From positions 1-64,000 of the forward strand of contig CAZKEF010000006.1 in the NCBI GenBank assembly GCA_964551735.1: 64,000 bases of DNA, read 5' to 3'. The stretch is from DAOUAT01 sp964551735. GTDB taxonomy: Bacteria; Chloroflexota; Anaerolineae; CG2-30-64-16. Position numbers and translations under genes: made by a program. The notes below the pieces were generated by a model, which did not search any database, was not told the origin of the DNA, and worked only from the letters and a program-made list of their open reading frames with translations. Shown piece after piece: positions 32,140-40,268 of the stretch; the stretch's first letter is position 1, and each line of letters begins with the position of its first letter.

Positions 32140-32904
32140 TCAACCGCTAGGCGCCATCTTCTCCACCACCAGGAAATGGCTCAACCCAAAGGCCTGCAGC
32201 GGCGTGTGCTCCAGCAGATACAGCATCCGGCGCAGGCCGCGGCCCAGGGCCGGCCGCCGCGCGACGATGTTATCAAAGCCCGGGTAGATCACACTGTGGT
32301 GGACGATCCGCGCCGGCAGCCCGCGGAAGAGGCTCCGCAGGCCGGGCCCGGTGTAAGCGCGCACGTGAGGCGCCAGCCGGTCGCGCAGGGGGTTGGGCAG
32401 CCAGTTGATCAGCGGCGTGTTGCCGAAGTGATACTGCCCGCGCCAGTAGTGGCCGTGAGTCTCGAAGGGATAGAGCCGGTTGGGGCAGAAGAGCACGATC
32501 CGGCCGGCCGGCGCCAACACCCGAACCATCTCCGCGGCCGCGCGGCGGTCGTCGTCCACGTGCTCGATGACCTCGTGCGAAAAGACCACATCGAAGCTGG
32601 CAGCGGCAAACGGCAGCGCCTCGGCAGGCGCGACCACGATGCCCGGCGCGCGGCCGCCGGCCTGGGCCGCAACCGCGGGATCGATCTCCACGCCGGTCAC
32701 GCGCGGGCTGAACCGGCGGAACTGGTCGGTGTACATCCCCACGCCGCAGCCCGCGTCCAGGATCCGCGCGTCTTCCAACCTGGCCCACTGCTGCACCAGC
32801 GCCAGCCGCCGCGCCTGCCCCGCCCGCCAAACATAGGATGGATGCCCCCGCCGCGCGGCCTCGTCAGCGGTGCGGCGGAAGTCGGTGTTGGTTGTGTTGT
32901 CCAT
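32140..32904 (-). CDS. SAM-dependent methyltransferase (class I, Methyltransf_11 type)
   Basis: Small-molecule methyltransferase of unknown substrate, 254 residues. Motif I is ILDAGCGVGMYT, motif II VEIDPAVA, then APAEALPFAAASFDVVFSHE and a motif III-like region with RIVLFCPNRLYPFETHGHYW. The FCPNRLYPFETHG segment recalls methyltransferases in cell-surface glycan clusters. GAAGGATG precedes the chosen ATG at 32902-32904; an in-frame ATG nine codons upstream lacks support. It lies alone between two palindromic elements, upstream of PBP1A. Confidence 0.85.
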   Translation of the reverse strand: MDNTTNTDFRRTADEAARRGHPSYVWRAGQARRLALVQQWARLEDARILDAGCGVGMYTDQFRRFSPRVTGVEIDPAVAAQAGGRAPGIVVAPAEALPFAAASFDVVFSHEVIEHVDDDRRAAAEMVRVLAPAGRIVLFCPNRLYPFETHGHYWRGQYHFGNTPLINWLPNPLRDRLAPHVRAYTGPGLRSLFRGLPARIVHHSVIYPGFDNIVARRPALGRGLRRMLYLLEHTPLQAFGLSHFLVVEKMAPSG

Positions 32905-32940
32905 GAAACATCCTTCGGAATAGGCGCCCACATCATTTTG

Positions 32941-33002
32941 GGAATCGAGGCTTTAGCCGGTCACTCACGTTGGCCGGAGAAACCAGCTAAAGCCTCGATT
33001 CC
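32941..33002. repeat. GGAATCGAGGCTT-family palindrome, best copy
   Basis: GGAATCGAGGCTTTAGCCGG (32941-32960) and CCAGCTAAAGCCTCGATTCC (32983-33002) have arms of 20 bases with about 19 matching positions. Confidence 0.85.
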
Positions 33003-33014
33003 GGGTCACCGGGT

Positions 33015-34169
33015 TCAGCGCTCTGCGCGGAACAGAGTCCCTAACCGTTGGACGCCCTCCTCCAGCTCCGCCGCCCCCAACAAACTGAACGCCAGCCGCA
33101 AGTAGCGCGTCGCACCGCCGCCCGTGTAGAACCGCGCGCCGGGCACGTAGGAGACACCCGCGGCCTCGGCGGCCGGCAGCAGCGCGGCGCTGTCGCAGCC
33201 GTCCGGCAGTTCCACCCAGGCAAAGTACCCGCCCCCCGGCGTCCCCCACCGGCAGCCAGCGGGCAGATGCCGCGCCAGCGCGGCCAGCAGCACATCCCGG
33301 CGGCCTTGGTAGGCCTCCCGCAGCCGCGCGGTGTGGCCGTCCAGCAGCCCCAGATCGAGATAAGCCGCGACCACGTGCGCGGCGAAGTGGTTGACCCCGC
33401 CCCCGCTGTCCAGTAAACCACAAGCGACGCAGCGCTGCACCAACGCGGGCGGCGCAACCAGCCAGCCCAGTCGCAGGCCGGGCGCCAGGATCTTGGCGAA
33501 CGAACCCAACCGGATGACATTGTCCGGCGCCAGGCTGCTTAGCGCAGACGGGGAAGGCGCACCGTACCACAATTCGCGGTAAACGTCATCCTCCAGGATC
33601 AACAGGCTGCGTCGCTCGACCAGCTCGGCCAACGCGCGGCGCCGATCCCCCGCCAGGCTGACCCCGGTGGGGTTGCACCAAGTGGGAACGGCGTAGAGGA
33701 AGCGAGGGCGCTTGCCCTCCGCAGCCAACCGTTCCACGGCCGCGGCGACGGCCTCCACACACAGCCCACCCTCATCGCTGGCGACCGGCACGAGCGTCAG
33801 GCCGTAATCCGCGAAGATGCGCAGCGCCAGGTGATAGACCGGCGCCTGAACTAACACAACATCGCCGGGCCGGGTCAGCAGCGTACACAGTAGATCCAAC
33901 CCCTGCGAGACACCGCCGGTGACGAAGAGGTGTTCAGGACTGATAGCCCCGCCCTCGCGGTGGCTCAGCCATTCGACCAGGGCTGCCAGCAGTTGCCCCG
34001 GCCCCTGCTCCGCGCCGTAAGAAAGCGCGGCCGGGCCGTTACGGCGCAGGGCAAGCTCGGCCGCGTAGGCCAAATCCGCCGCAGGCAGCAGCGCCGGATC
34101 AGGGTGGCCCCAGCCGAATTCGACCATGCCGGGACGCAAGGTGAGTTGAGTATCAGGCAGCATCGGCAT
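33015..34169 (-). CDS. PLP-dependent aminotransferase (class I/II, 2-aminoadipate/AspC-like)
   Basis: Fold-type I aminotransferase, 384 residues, substrate unclear. It shows GHPDPALLPAADLAYAAELA, ALSYGAEQGPGQLLAALVEW, HLFVTGGVSQGLDLLC, YAVPTWCNPTGVSL, and the PLP-lysine segment RLGSFAKILAPGLRLGWL (Schiff-base Lys in SFAK). The C-terminal part (GGYFAWVELPDG) binds the substrate carboxylate region in this family. No N-terminal GntR domain, so it is not a MocR regulator. The ATG at 34167-34169 overlaps the end of the NUDIX gene by 17 bases, implying translational coupling; an ATG at 34163 is an alternative. Confidence 0.88.
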   Translation of the reverse strand: MPMLPDTQLTLRPGMVEFGWGHPDPALLPAADLAYAAELALRRNGPAALSYGAEQGPGQLLAALVEWLSHREGGAISPEHLFVTGGVSQGLDLLCTLLTRPGDVVLVQAPVYHLALRIFADYGLTLVPVASDEGGLCVEAVAAAVERLAAEGKRPRFLYAVPTWCNPTGVSLAGDRRRALAELVERRSLLILEDDVYRELWYGAPSPSALSSLAPDNVIRLGSFAKILAPGLRLGWLVAPPALVQRCVACGLLDSGGGVNHFAAHVVAAYLDLGLLDGHTARLREAYQGRRDVLLAALARHLPAGCRWGTPGGGYFAWVELPDGCDSAALLPAAEAAGVSYVPGARFYTGGGATRYLRLAFSLLGAAELEEGVQRLGTLFRAER

Positions 34170-34596
34170 GGCGCAGCAGATCCAGCAGCTCGACCGGAAC
34201 CAGGAACGCACCGTTCTCGAAATCGGCCAGCGGCTTCCAAGACACCGGGATGGACGTGCCGTTGTCCTGCGCATCGGCGAAAGCGTCGGGCCGGTAGCAG
34301 ACCGGGTCTGTAAACCGCGCCTCATACAGCAGCACGATCTCGTGGCCCTGCCTGCCCGCGTGGGTGAAGATATTCTGGATCGTGCCCAGGTAACGCACAT
34401 CGGTCACCTCGGCGCCGAGCTCCTCGCGCATCTCGCGCGCTAACGCCTGGTGGCCGTACTCGCCGAACTCGACCCCGCCGCCCAGGGGCCGGTAGAACGT
34501 GACACCCCGGATCGGATCGTGCCCCTTGAACACCAACAGCCGCCCTTCGTGGCGGAAGATGCCCAGAACGATGGTTCTGATGTATCCGTCTTTCAT
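34153..34596 (-). CDS. NUDIX hydrolase
   Basis: Hydrolyses a nucleoside-diphosphate-linked or similar substrate. The NUDIX box is complete: GVEFGE, then seven residues, then REMREELGA (about residues 37-58). The N-terminus MKDGYIRTIVLGIFRHEGRL and the following VFKGHD are typical of the fold. Length 147. It is overlapped at its 3' end by the aminotransferase start. GGGGAA precedes the ATG at 34594-34596, immediately after a palindromic element. Confidence 0.9.
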   Translation of the reverse strand: MKDGYIRTIVLGIFRHEGRLLVFKGHDPIRGVTFYRPLGGGVEFGEYGHQALAREMREELGAEVTDVRYLGTIQNIFTHAGRQGHEIVLLYEARFTDPVCYRPDAFADAQDNGTSIPVSWKPLADFENGAFLVPVELLDLLRHADAA

Positions 34597-34608
34597 GTTT
34601 GTTCCCCA

Positions 34609-34670
34609 CTGTAGGGGCGCACCCTTGCGGCCGCCCCCAGCGGGGCAGGCGCAAGGCCGTGCCCCTACAG
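34609..34670. repeat. GTAGGGGCG-type palindrome
   Basis: CTGTAGGGGCGCACCCTTGC is mirrored by GCAAGGCCGTGCCCCTACAG. It contributes the final codons and stop of the PPOX-like gene. Confidence 0.8.
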
Positions 34671-35159
34671 GTCTAACTCCTCTTTGAACCCGAACCGCAC
34701 CGTGTTGTCAATCAGCCGGAGCCAGGTGGGCCGCAGGGACCAGAACCGCGCGCGGGCCAAAGGCCCAGCCAACACGCCCGGCCCCTGCGCGCCCGCCAGC
34801 AGCGCGCCCACAAACGCGTATCGGCGGCCATAGATCGCGGCCGCGTGCGCCAGCTCTGCCCCCGCGACCAGGGATACCCGCCCGCGCACCTGCAACCCGC
34901 GGATCGCGCGCCAGTCCTGCCCGTCGGCCTGGATCGCACCGGCGACCTCGGGGTGCGCCAACAGGTTTTGCCCGTGCTGCGTGCGTTCTTCCGAGAGGAA
35001 ATACAGGGTCAGGCCGGCGTCGTGCGCGTAGAACACCGCGGCCGCGGCCGGCGCGCCATCCGCCCCGACGGTGGACAGTGTAACCGTGGTGTGTTCGGCC
35101 ATGAATGCCGCAATGCGCGTCCGCAGCGCATCATCCACTATCCGTTGATCCGTTTCCAT
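34665..35159 (-). CDS. Pyridoxamine 5'-phosphate oxidase-fold protein
   Basis: FMN-binding split-barrel protein of 164 residues. The typical start IAAFMAEHTTVTLSTVGADG, then PAAAAVFYAHDAGLTLYFLS, RTQHGQNLLAHPEVAGAI and GLQVRGRV, fit the PPOX/general stress protein 26-like family. Substrate and cofactor (FMN, F420 or heme) cannot be told. The ATG at 35157-35159 lacks a good ribosome site; bases just upstream form a CACCCTTCGACTGC palindrome, so the original leader may have been replaced. The stop codon lies in the next repeat. Confidence 0.8.
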   Translation of the reverse strand: METDQRIVDDALRTRIAAFMAEHTTVTLSTVGADGAPAAAAVFYAHDAGLTLYFLSEERTQHGQNLLAHPEVAGAIQADGQDWRAIRGLQVRGRVSLVAGAELAHAAAIYGRRYAFVGALLAGAQGPGVLAGPLARARFWSLRPTWLRLIDNTVRFGFKEELDL

Positions 35160-35175
35160 CTTTTGTCTACAGCCG

Positions 35176-35225
35176 CACCCTTCGACTGCCCAGCGCATCA
35201 CGCCGCGCTGCGCAGTCGAAGGGTG
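35176..35225. repeat. CACCCTTCGACTGC palindrome
   Basis: CACCCTTCGACTGC (35176-35189) and GCAGTCGAAGGGTG (35212-35225) are perfect 14-base arms. Related to the CCTTCGAC elements elsewhere in the window. Confidence 0.8.
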
Positions 35226-35268
35226 CTCGCAGTTAATTTTCAGGAGTTATGCAGTGGAATCAAAAACC

Positions 35269-35338
35269 AGCCACGAATGATACGAATTGACACGAAAAGG
35301 GCTTGGCAGGGTGTCTGGATTCGTGAAATTCGTAGCTA
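35269..35338. repeat. CACGAAT-type inverted repeat
   Basis: AGCCACGAATGATACGAATT is mirrored by GATTCGTGAAATTCGTAGCT. It lies in the 35226-35378 gap, which holds no gene that I can see. Confidence 0.65.
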
Positions 35339-35378
35339 CTCCGTACGGCACTGCGTAAGTCCTGACTTTGAATGCACT

Positions 35379-36299
35379 CTATCCGTTCTGATCCGCTGCC
35401 TTCTGCCCCAAACACAAATAGATCCCCGCCAACGCCAGCACGCCGCCCAACACCTGCTGCTGCGTCAGCAGTTCACCCAGCAGCGGGATGGACAGCAGCC
35501 CGGTGGTCACAGGCTGGGCCAGCAGCACGATCACCGCGGCCGACGCGGGCAGGTGGCCCAGCGCGTAGTTGATCAACAGCCAGCCGGCCGTCTGCGGGAT
35601 CAGGCCGACCCCCAACAGCGCCAAGTAGGCGCCAACAGAGTAGCCAGTCAGAGGCAGGCCCATCACCTGGACAGCCAGGAAGATCACCACGGTCGCGGTC
35701 GCTGCCACCAACCACAGGTAGGTCAGCGTGTCCAGGTCCCGCCGGCCGCGCTGTGTGTTGAGCAAATAACCCGCGTAAAAGATCGCGCCCACGAATGCCA
35801 GCGCGTCCCCTGGCGCAGGATGGAACCCAACCAGCGGGTTCACGCCCGTCACTACAGCCGCGCCGGCCAGGGCCAGCACCAACCCCAGCCAGTAGCGGCC
35901 GCCCAACCGCTCCCGGAAGATGAACAACGCGCCCAGCCCTACCCAAATCGGCGCTGTGTTATCCAGCAGCGTGGCGTTGGCCGCAGAGGTCAGTAGCAAG
36001 GCCGAGTTCAGCATCACCAGGTTAATGCTGAACCAGATGCCGCCTGCGATCGCCCAGCCCCAATGACGCCGGCCCACCGTGCCGTTTTTCCGTTGATACA
36101 GCAAGAAAGGCAGCAATAACACCGTCGTCGCGATGGCCATGCGGTAAAAGCCGGTCACCGGTCCCGGCGTGCCCGCCAACTTGGTGAAAATGGCGGAGAA
36201 GCTGATGCACATGACGCCGCTGAACAGGGCCAGATAAGCCCGCGCTGGACGTGCAACCGTGGGGGCAGTTGAGGTAGATAAGGCGGTAGGCGTCGGCAA
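35379..36299 (-). CDS. EamA/DMT-family permease
   Basis: Drug/metabolite-transporter-type permease with ten predicted membrane segments in two EamA repeats (LALFSGVMCISFSAIFTKLA onwards, and GDALAFVGAIFYAGYLLNTQ onwards). Internal blocks ANATLLDNTAPIWVGLGALF and LLAQPVTTGLLSIPLLGELL are the paired family motifs. Substrate unknown. The start is uncertain: the conserved part begins near residue 21 of a TTG start at 36299, giving 306 residues. Longer frames run into a GTGTGGGGG palindrome at 36399-36452 and are not credible. Confidence 0.8.
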   Translation of the reverse strand: MPTPTALSTSTAPTVARPARAYLALFSGVMCISFSAIFTKLAGTPGPVTGFYRMAIATTVLLLPFLLYQRKNGTVGRRHWGWAIAGGIWFSINLVMLNSALLLTSAANATLLDNTAPIWVGLGALFIFRERLGGRYWLGLVLALAGAAVVTGVNPLVGFHPAPGDALAFVGAIFYAGYLLNTQRGRRDLDTLTYLWLVAATATVVIFLAVQVMGLPLTGYSVGAYLALLGVGLIPQTAGWLLINYALGHLPASAAVIVLLAQPVTTGLLSIPLLGELLTQQQVLGGVLALAGIYLCLGQKAADQNG

Positions 36300-36398
36300 G
36301 TGATTCGCTCGCAGGGTCGTTGTGATGTACAAGCATTGTAACCCTGGCCGCGCTGAGAGGCAAACGAGCGCTGCGGTGTTGTTGCGGATAGGGCAGAG

Positions 36399-36452
36399 CG
36401 TGTGGGGGCGTGGGAGAAGTGTGCTGACTCCACACCCCCATACCCCCACACT
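36399..36452. repeat. GTGTGGGGG-type inverted repeat
   Basis: GTGTGGGGGCGTGGGA is mirrored by TCCACACCCCCATACCCCCA. It lies between the fadD stop and the permease gene. Confidence 0.7.
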
Positions 36453-36455
36453 CAG

Positions 36456-38162
36456 TTATGCCTTGCCCAGCTTCTTCTTCTCTTCTTCCACCAGCACCCG
36501 GCGCAACACCTTGCCGACCATGGTCTTGGGCAGTTCGGAGCGGAATTCAACCTGCTTGGGCACCTTATACGGCGCCAGGTTCTCCGCGCAGAACTTGATG
36601 ACCTCATCGGCGGTGGCGACTTCGCCGGGTTTCAGGACCACGTAAGCTTTAACGGTCTCACCGCGGTACGCATCTGGCACGCCGGCCACCACGGCTTCCT
36701 GCACTTTGGGATGCATGAAGAGGACCTCTTCCACCTCACGCGGCACGATGTTGAACCCGGAGGCGATGATGATGTCCTTTAGGCGATCCACGATATAGAA
36801 ATAGCCGTCCTCGTCCATATGGGCAATGTCGCCGGTGCGCAGCCAGCCTTCAGGCGTGATCTGCTTGGCGGTTTCTTCGGGCTTGTTCCAATAACCTTTC
36901 ATCACCTGCGGCGCGCGCAACCAAAGCTCGCCATCCTCACCCACTGGCTTGTCCGTCAACTTCTCGTAGTCCACGATCCTCGCTTCCACATCGGGGAAGG
37001 GAATGCCGATAGAGCCGTTCTTGCGTTGGCCATAGATGGGGTTGCAATGGGTCACGGGTGCGGCTTCGGTCAGGCCGTAGCCTTCCACCAGGCGGCCTCC
37101 GGTGATCTCGCCGAACTTGATCTGCACGTCCATTGGCAAGGGGGCCGAACCGCTGATGCAAGCCTTGACCGAACGCAGGTCGTACTCCTTCACTTTCGGA
37201 TGGTTGATGATGCCGATGTACATGGCCGGCACACCGGGGAACACCGTCGCACGCTCCTTCTGCATGGCATTCATCACGCCATCGATAGGCCGCGGGTTAG
37301 GGATGATGATCAAATTCGCGCCGATGTACATCGCCAGGCTCATGGCCACGGTCATGCCGTACACGTGGAAAAAGGGGATGGCCCCCATCAGAACTTCCTT
37401 GCCATCCTCCAAGGTACGCATCCAGTTCTTCACCTGCATGGTGTTCACCACCAGGTTGTAATGGGTCAGCATGGCGGCCTTGGGCACACCGGTGGTCCCA
37501 CCGGTATATTGAAAGAGCGCTGTGTCTTCTGGCGCGATGGCGACGGTCGGGGGTAGCTCCGGATGCGCGTTGAGCAGCTTACGGAAGTAGTACACGCCGT
37601 TGCCCTCCGGCACATCTACCATCTGGCCGTGCTTTTTGACGGTGCTCTTCACCAGCGCGTTGAACGGCGCGGGCACGTAGTCGGGCACATCGACGATGAT
37701 GACGCGCTTGACCTGGGTGCGATCCTGGATCTCCTTGAGCTTGCTGTAGAACCCGCTGAGGATCACCACGGTTTCGGCGCCTGCATCGCTGAATTGATGC
37801 TCGATCTCGCGCGCGGTGTAGGTGGGATTGGTGTTGACGACGATGGCGCCCAGTTTGAGGGTGCCGTAAAACGCGATTACCATCTGCGGCAGGTTGGGCA
37901 ACATCAGGGCGACGCGGTCGCCTTTTTTGACTCCCAGCGAGGCAAGGGCTGCGGCGAAACGGTTGACCTGGTCCATCAATTGCCGATAAGTGAGCTTTCC
38001 CCCCAAAGTCAGAGGGCCAAGATAGCGAAGGACAAGTTTAACAGCGATTTGACCGGGGTACTTTCGGGCGCTATCCTCCAGCATCTGGGGCAATGGCATG
38101 TGGGGATAGGCAATGGTTTGGGGAACCTCTTTCTCATAGTGGGCCAGCCAGGGTTTCTCCAT
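36456..38162 (-). CDS. fadD: Long-chain fatty acid-CoA ligase
   Basis: ANL-superfamily acyl-CoA synthetase, 568 residues. AMP-binding motif YTGGTTGVPKAAMLTHYN (about 213-230), then a linker and the A5 region VEGYGLTEAAPVTHCNP. The hinge motif A8 is present as DGYFYIVDRLKDIIIASGFN, and the C-terminal catalytic lysine region as LPKTMVGKVLRRVL. These fit long-chain acyl substrates. A perfect AGGAGGAC ribosome site precedes the ATG at 38160-38162. A near-consensus promoter at 38369-38398 gives a 200-base leader containing a GCCGGACA/TGTCCGGC hairpin. The gene heads a run of unrelated minus-strand genes. Confidence 0.94.
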   Translation of the reverse strand: MEKPWLAHYEKEVPQTIAYPHMPLPQMLEDSARKYPGQIAVKLVLRYLGPLTLGGKLTYRQLMDQVNRFAAALASLGVKKGDRVALMLPNLPQMVIAFYGTLKLGAIVVNTNPTYTAREIEHQFSDAGAETVVILSGFYSKLKEIQDRTQVKRVIIVDVPDYVPAPFNALVKSTVKKHGQMVDVPEGNGVYYFRKLLNAHPELPPTVAIAPEDTALFQYTGGTTGVPKAAMLTHYNLVVNTMQVKNWMRTLEDGKEVLMGAIPFFHVYGMTVAMSLAMYIGANLIIIPNPRPIDGVMNAMQKERATVFPGVPAMYIGIINHPKVKEYDLRSVKACISGSAPLPMDVQIKFGEITGGRLVEGYGLTEAAPVTHCNPIYGQRKNGSIGIPFPDVEARIVDYEKLTDKPVGEDGELWLRAPQVMKGYWNKPEETAKQITPEGWLRTGDIAHMDEDGYFYIVDRLKDIIIASGFNIVPREVEEVLFMHPKVQEAVVAGVPDAYRGETVKAYVVLKPGEVATADEVIKFCAENLAPYKVPKQVEFRSELPKTMVGKVLRRVLVEEEKKKLGKA

Positions 38163-38368
38163 GAAGGTCCTCCTGAATCGAGCGGCATCAGTTCATGGCC
38201 GGAACGCTGCGCGCTGGTCGCGGCCACGTCAACCAAGACGAAAGGCGCTGGCAGGGAGCCACGAAGCCGAACACTGGCCGGACAGTTGTCCGGCGCCATA
38301 GCCGGCAACCTGGGTTCTGTGTCAATGTGAAGCTGTGCGAGTTTGCACCGGCTCATCATTCAAGCAGT

Positions 38369-38398
38369 ATTATACGAGGCCCAGTATGTATCTGTCAA
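38369..38398 (-). promoter_or_regulatory. Promoter of fadD
   Basis: On the minus strand TTGACA (38393-38398), 18 bases, TATAAT (38369-38374): both hexamers perfect. Start near 38362. Confidence 0.85.
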
Positions 38399-38451
38399 GC
38401 GACTTCTGCGAAATCGGGCCAATTCATCGAGTAGGCTTTCCATCCTGATAG

Positions 38452-38460
38452 TGCTAAAAT
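38452..38460 (+). promoter_or_regulatory. Extended -10 of the YprB-like gene, leaderless
   Basis: TGC followed by TAAAAT (38455-38460). No clear -35. The expected start coincides with the ATG at 38467 and there is no ribosome site, so the mRNA may be leaderless. Confidence 0.45.
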
Positions 38461-38466
38461 GGAGAT

Positions 38467-39819
38467 ATGGCCGCATCCAACGAACTACAACGGCGTCTAC
38501 AGCGCCTCAACCGCCTGCGCAAACTGGGCGTCGGCCGCGGCGCGCAGTTGGGCACACGGCCGAACGCGCCCGTACCAGCTCCGGCGCCGGCAGCTCAGCT
38601 TCTGGCTTCTAGCTTCCAACCTCTAACATCCGCCCTGCCCGGCGAGCCGATCGAGACCCCTTTCGGCTTGGCATGGCTGCGCACGGTTCATTACCCGCTG
38701 ACCGCGCATCCAGAACTGGCCGGTTGGCTGGCAGTCAGCCCGGAAGCCCTGGCCGCGCTGGATCGCAACGACGCGCTGCTGGGCCTGGATCCGCTGCGGG
38801 CCGCGTTTATTGACACCGAAACCACCGGCCTGTCGTTGGGCGCAGGGACTTACACGTTCCTCATCGGGGTCGGAACGTATGAAGGCGAGGAATCCCGGTT
38901 TCTCGGAGAAACCGGGATTCTCAGGGGCGCGTTCGTTGTACGCCAGTTCTTCATGCGTAACCCCGCCGAGGAGGCGGCACAGATCCACCTGGTGGCGGAG
39001 GCGCTGGCCCGCTGCACTGGGGTCGTCAGCTTCAACGGCCGCGGCTTCGACATGCCTCTGATCACCAACCGCTTCGTGTTGGCCGGCCGCCCTCCGCCGC
39101 TGCTCGCCGCACCGCACCTGGACCTGCTGCCGCCCGCGCGACGGGCCTGGCGCGCACGCTGGGGTGCGTGCAACCTGGGCAGCCTGGAGCGCAACGTGCT
39201 GGCCCTGCAACGCTCGGCCGACGACGTGCCCGGCTTCATGATCCCCGACATCTACCGCCAGTACTACCAGACCGGGGTCGTCAGCGACATGCTGGTGCGG
39301 GTGTTTTACCATAACCTGCAGGACATCGTCTCCATGGTGCTGCTGGCCCAACGGCTGGCCGCGCCCTTCGATCCGGAGCGGCAGGCTGAGGCGCTGGTTG
39401 ACCTCCACCCGCTGGAATGCCTGAGCTTGGGCCGCTGTTACGACGCGCTGGATTGGCCTGAGGCGGCTGTGACCGCGTACCGCCGCGCGTTATCCGGCAG
39501 CGGCGAAAGCGGCGCGCAAGTGGAAGCGTTACGAGACCTGGCCGCGCTGTACAAGCGGCTGGAGCGCCGAGAGGAGGCGGCTGCGCTGTGGGAAGAGTGG
39601 ATCAGCACCACGCCGGGGGACGATATCACCCCCTTCATCGAGCTGGCCAAACATCACGAGTGGCGCACCGGCGACCTGGCGGCCGCGCGCGGCTGGGCGG
39701 CCTGGGCGCAGCACATCGTGGCCGCGTGGCCGCCGGGCATCAACCGGGACGCCATTCTGGCGGCGGTGCAGCGCCGCCTGGCGCGGTTGGAGGCAAAACT
39801 GAAAAGGACTGCCCAATGA
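38467..39819 (+). CDS. YprB-like RNase H-fold exonuclease with C-terminal TPR-like part
   Basis: Putative 3'-5' exonuclease of the YprB/DnaQ-like group. Catalytic DxE is D116-T-E118 in FIDTETTGLSLGAGTYTFL, followed by VSFNGRGFDMPLITNRF, DLLPPARRAWRARWGACNLG and HNLQDIVSMVLLAQRL with the last catalytic Asp. Residues about 320-450 are helical repeats resembling TPRs (LGRCYDALDWPEAAVTAYRR). Two foreign stretches are visible: about 44-55, from a TTCTGGCTTCTAGC-type repeat, and about 142-152 (GEESRFLGETGILRG region), from a 31-base palindrome between the first and second catalytic motifs. The stop overlaps the HIT start (ATGA). Confidence 0.85.
   Translation: MAASNELQRRLQRLNRLRKLGVGRGAQLGTRPNAPVPAPAPAAQLLASSFQPLTSALPGEPIETPFGLAWLRTVHYPLTAHPELAGWLAVSPEALAALDRNDALLGLDPLRAAFIDTETTGLSLGAGTYTFLIGVGTYEGEESRFLGETGILRGAFVVRQFFMRNPAEEAAQIHLVAEALARCTGVVSFNGRGFDMPLITNRFVLAGRPPPLLAAPHLDLLPPARRAWRARWGACNLGSLERNVLALQRSADDVPGFMIPDIYRQYYQTGVVSDMLVRVFYHNLQDIVSMVLLAQRLAAPFDPERQAEALVDLHPLECLSLGRCYDALDWPEAAVTAYRRALSGSGESGAQVEALRDLAALYKRLERREEAAALWEEWISTTPGDDITPFIELAKHHEWRTGDLAAARGWAAWAQHIVAAWPPGINRDAILAAVQRRLARLEAKLKRTAQ
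38890..38920. repeat. 31-base palindrome in frame inside the exonuclease
   Basis: GAATCCCGGTTTCT-CGG-AGAAACCGGGATTC, a perfect palindrome with a 3-base centre, of the same family as 15685-15717 and 21970-21997. Confidence 0.85.
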
Positions 39820-40259
39820 CCCAAGACTGCATCTTCTGCCGTATCATCGCGGGCGCTGCACCCGCCAGCATCGTGGCCGAGACGGATGGTGCGCTGGCGT
39901 TCATGGACATTGACCAGCCCACCCCCGGCCACGTCCTGGTGGTCCCCAAGGCGCACATCCGGGACATCTACGCCTTGGACGAGCCCACGGCCCACGCTGT
40001 GTTCCGGCTGACTGTGCAAGTGGCGCAGGCCGTCAAAGCCGCTCTGCACCCCGACGGGCTGAACCTGGTGCAGGCCAACGAGCCCGCTGGCCAGCAGGAG
40101 GTCTTCCACTTCCACATGCACATCGTCGCGCGCTACACCGGCGACCGCGACCGCATCCGCTTCGGCTGGCGGAACAATCTGCCCCCGCGGTCGGAGTTGG
40201 ATCGGCTGGCGGAAGAGATTCGCGGCCGACTGGACACTACGCACAATCATCCAGAATAG
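39816..40259 (+). CDS. HIT-family protein
   Basis: Nucleotide hydrolase/transferase of the histidine triad superfamily, 147 residues. CIFCRIIAGAAPASIVAETD at the N-terminus with the zinc-type Cys pair, DINQPTPGHVLVVPK-like DIDQPTPGHVLVVPKAHI, NLVQANEPAGQQEVFHFHMH and the triad H98-F-H100-M-H102 with catalytic His. Typical of the Hint/HinT subgroup acting on AMP-linked substrates. Its ATG overlaps the exonuclease stop. Confidence 0.95.
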   Translation: MTQDCIFCRIIAGAAPASIVAETDGALAFMDIDQPTPGHVLVVPKAHIRDIYALDEPTAHAVFRLTVQVAQAVKAALHPDGLNLVQANEPAGQQEVFHFHMHIVARYTGDRDRIRFGWRNNLPPRSELDRLAEEIRGRLDTTHNHPE

Positions 40260-40268
40260 TCGTTTCCT

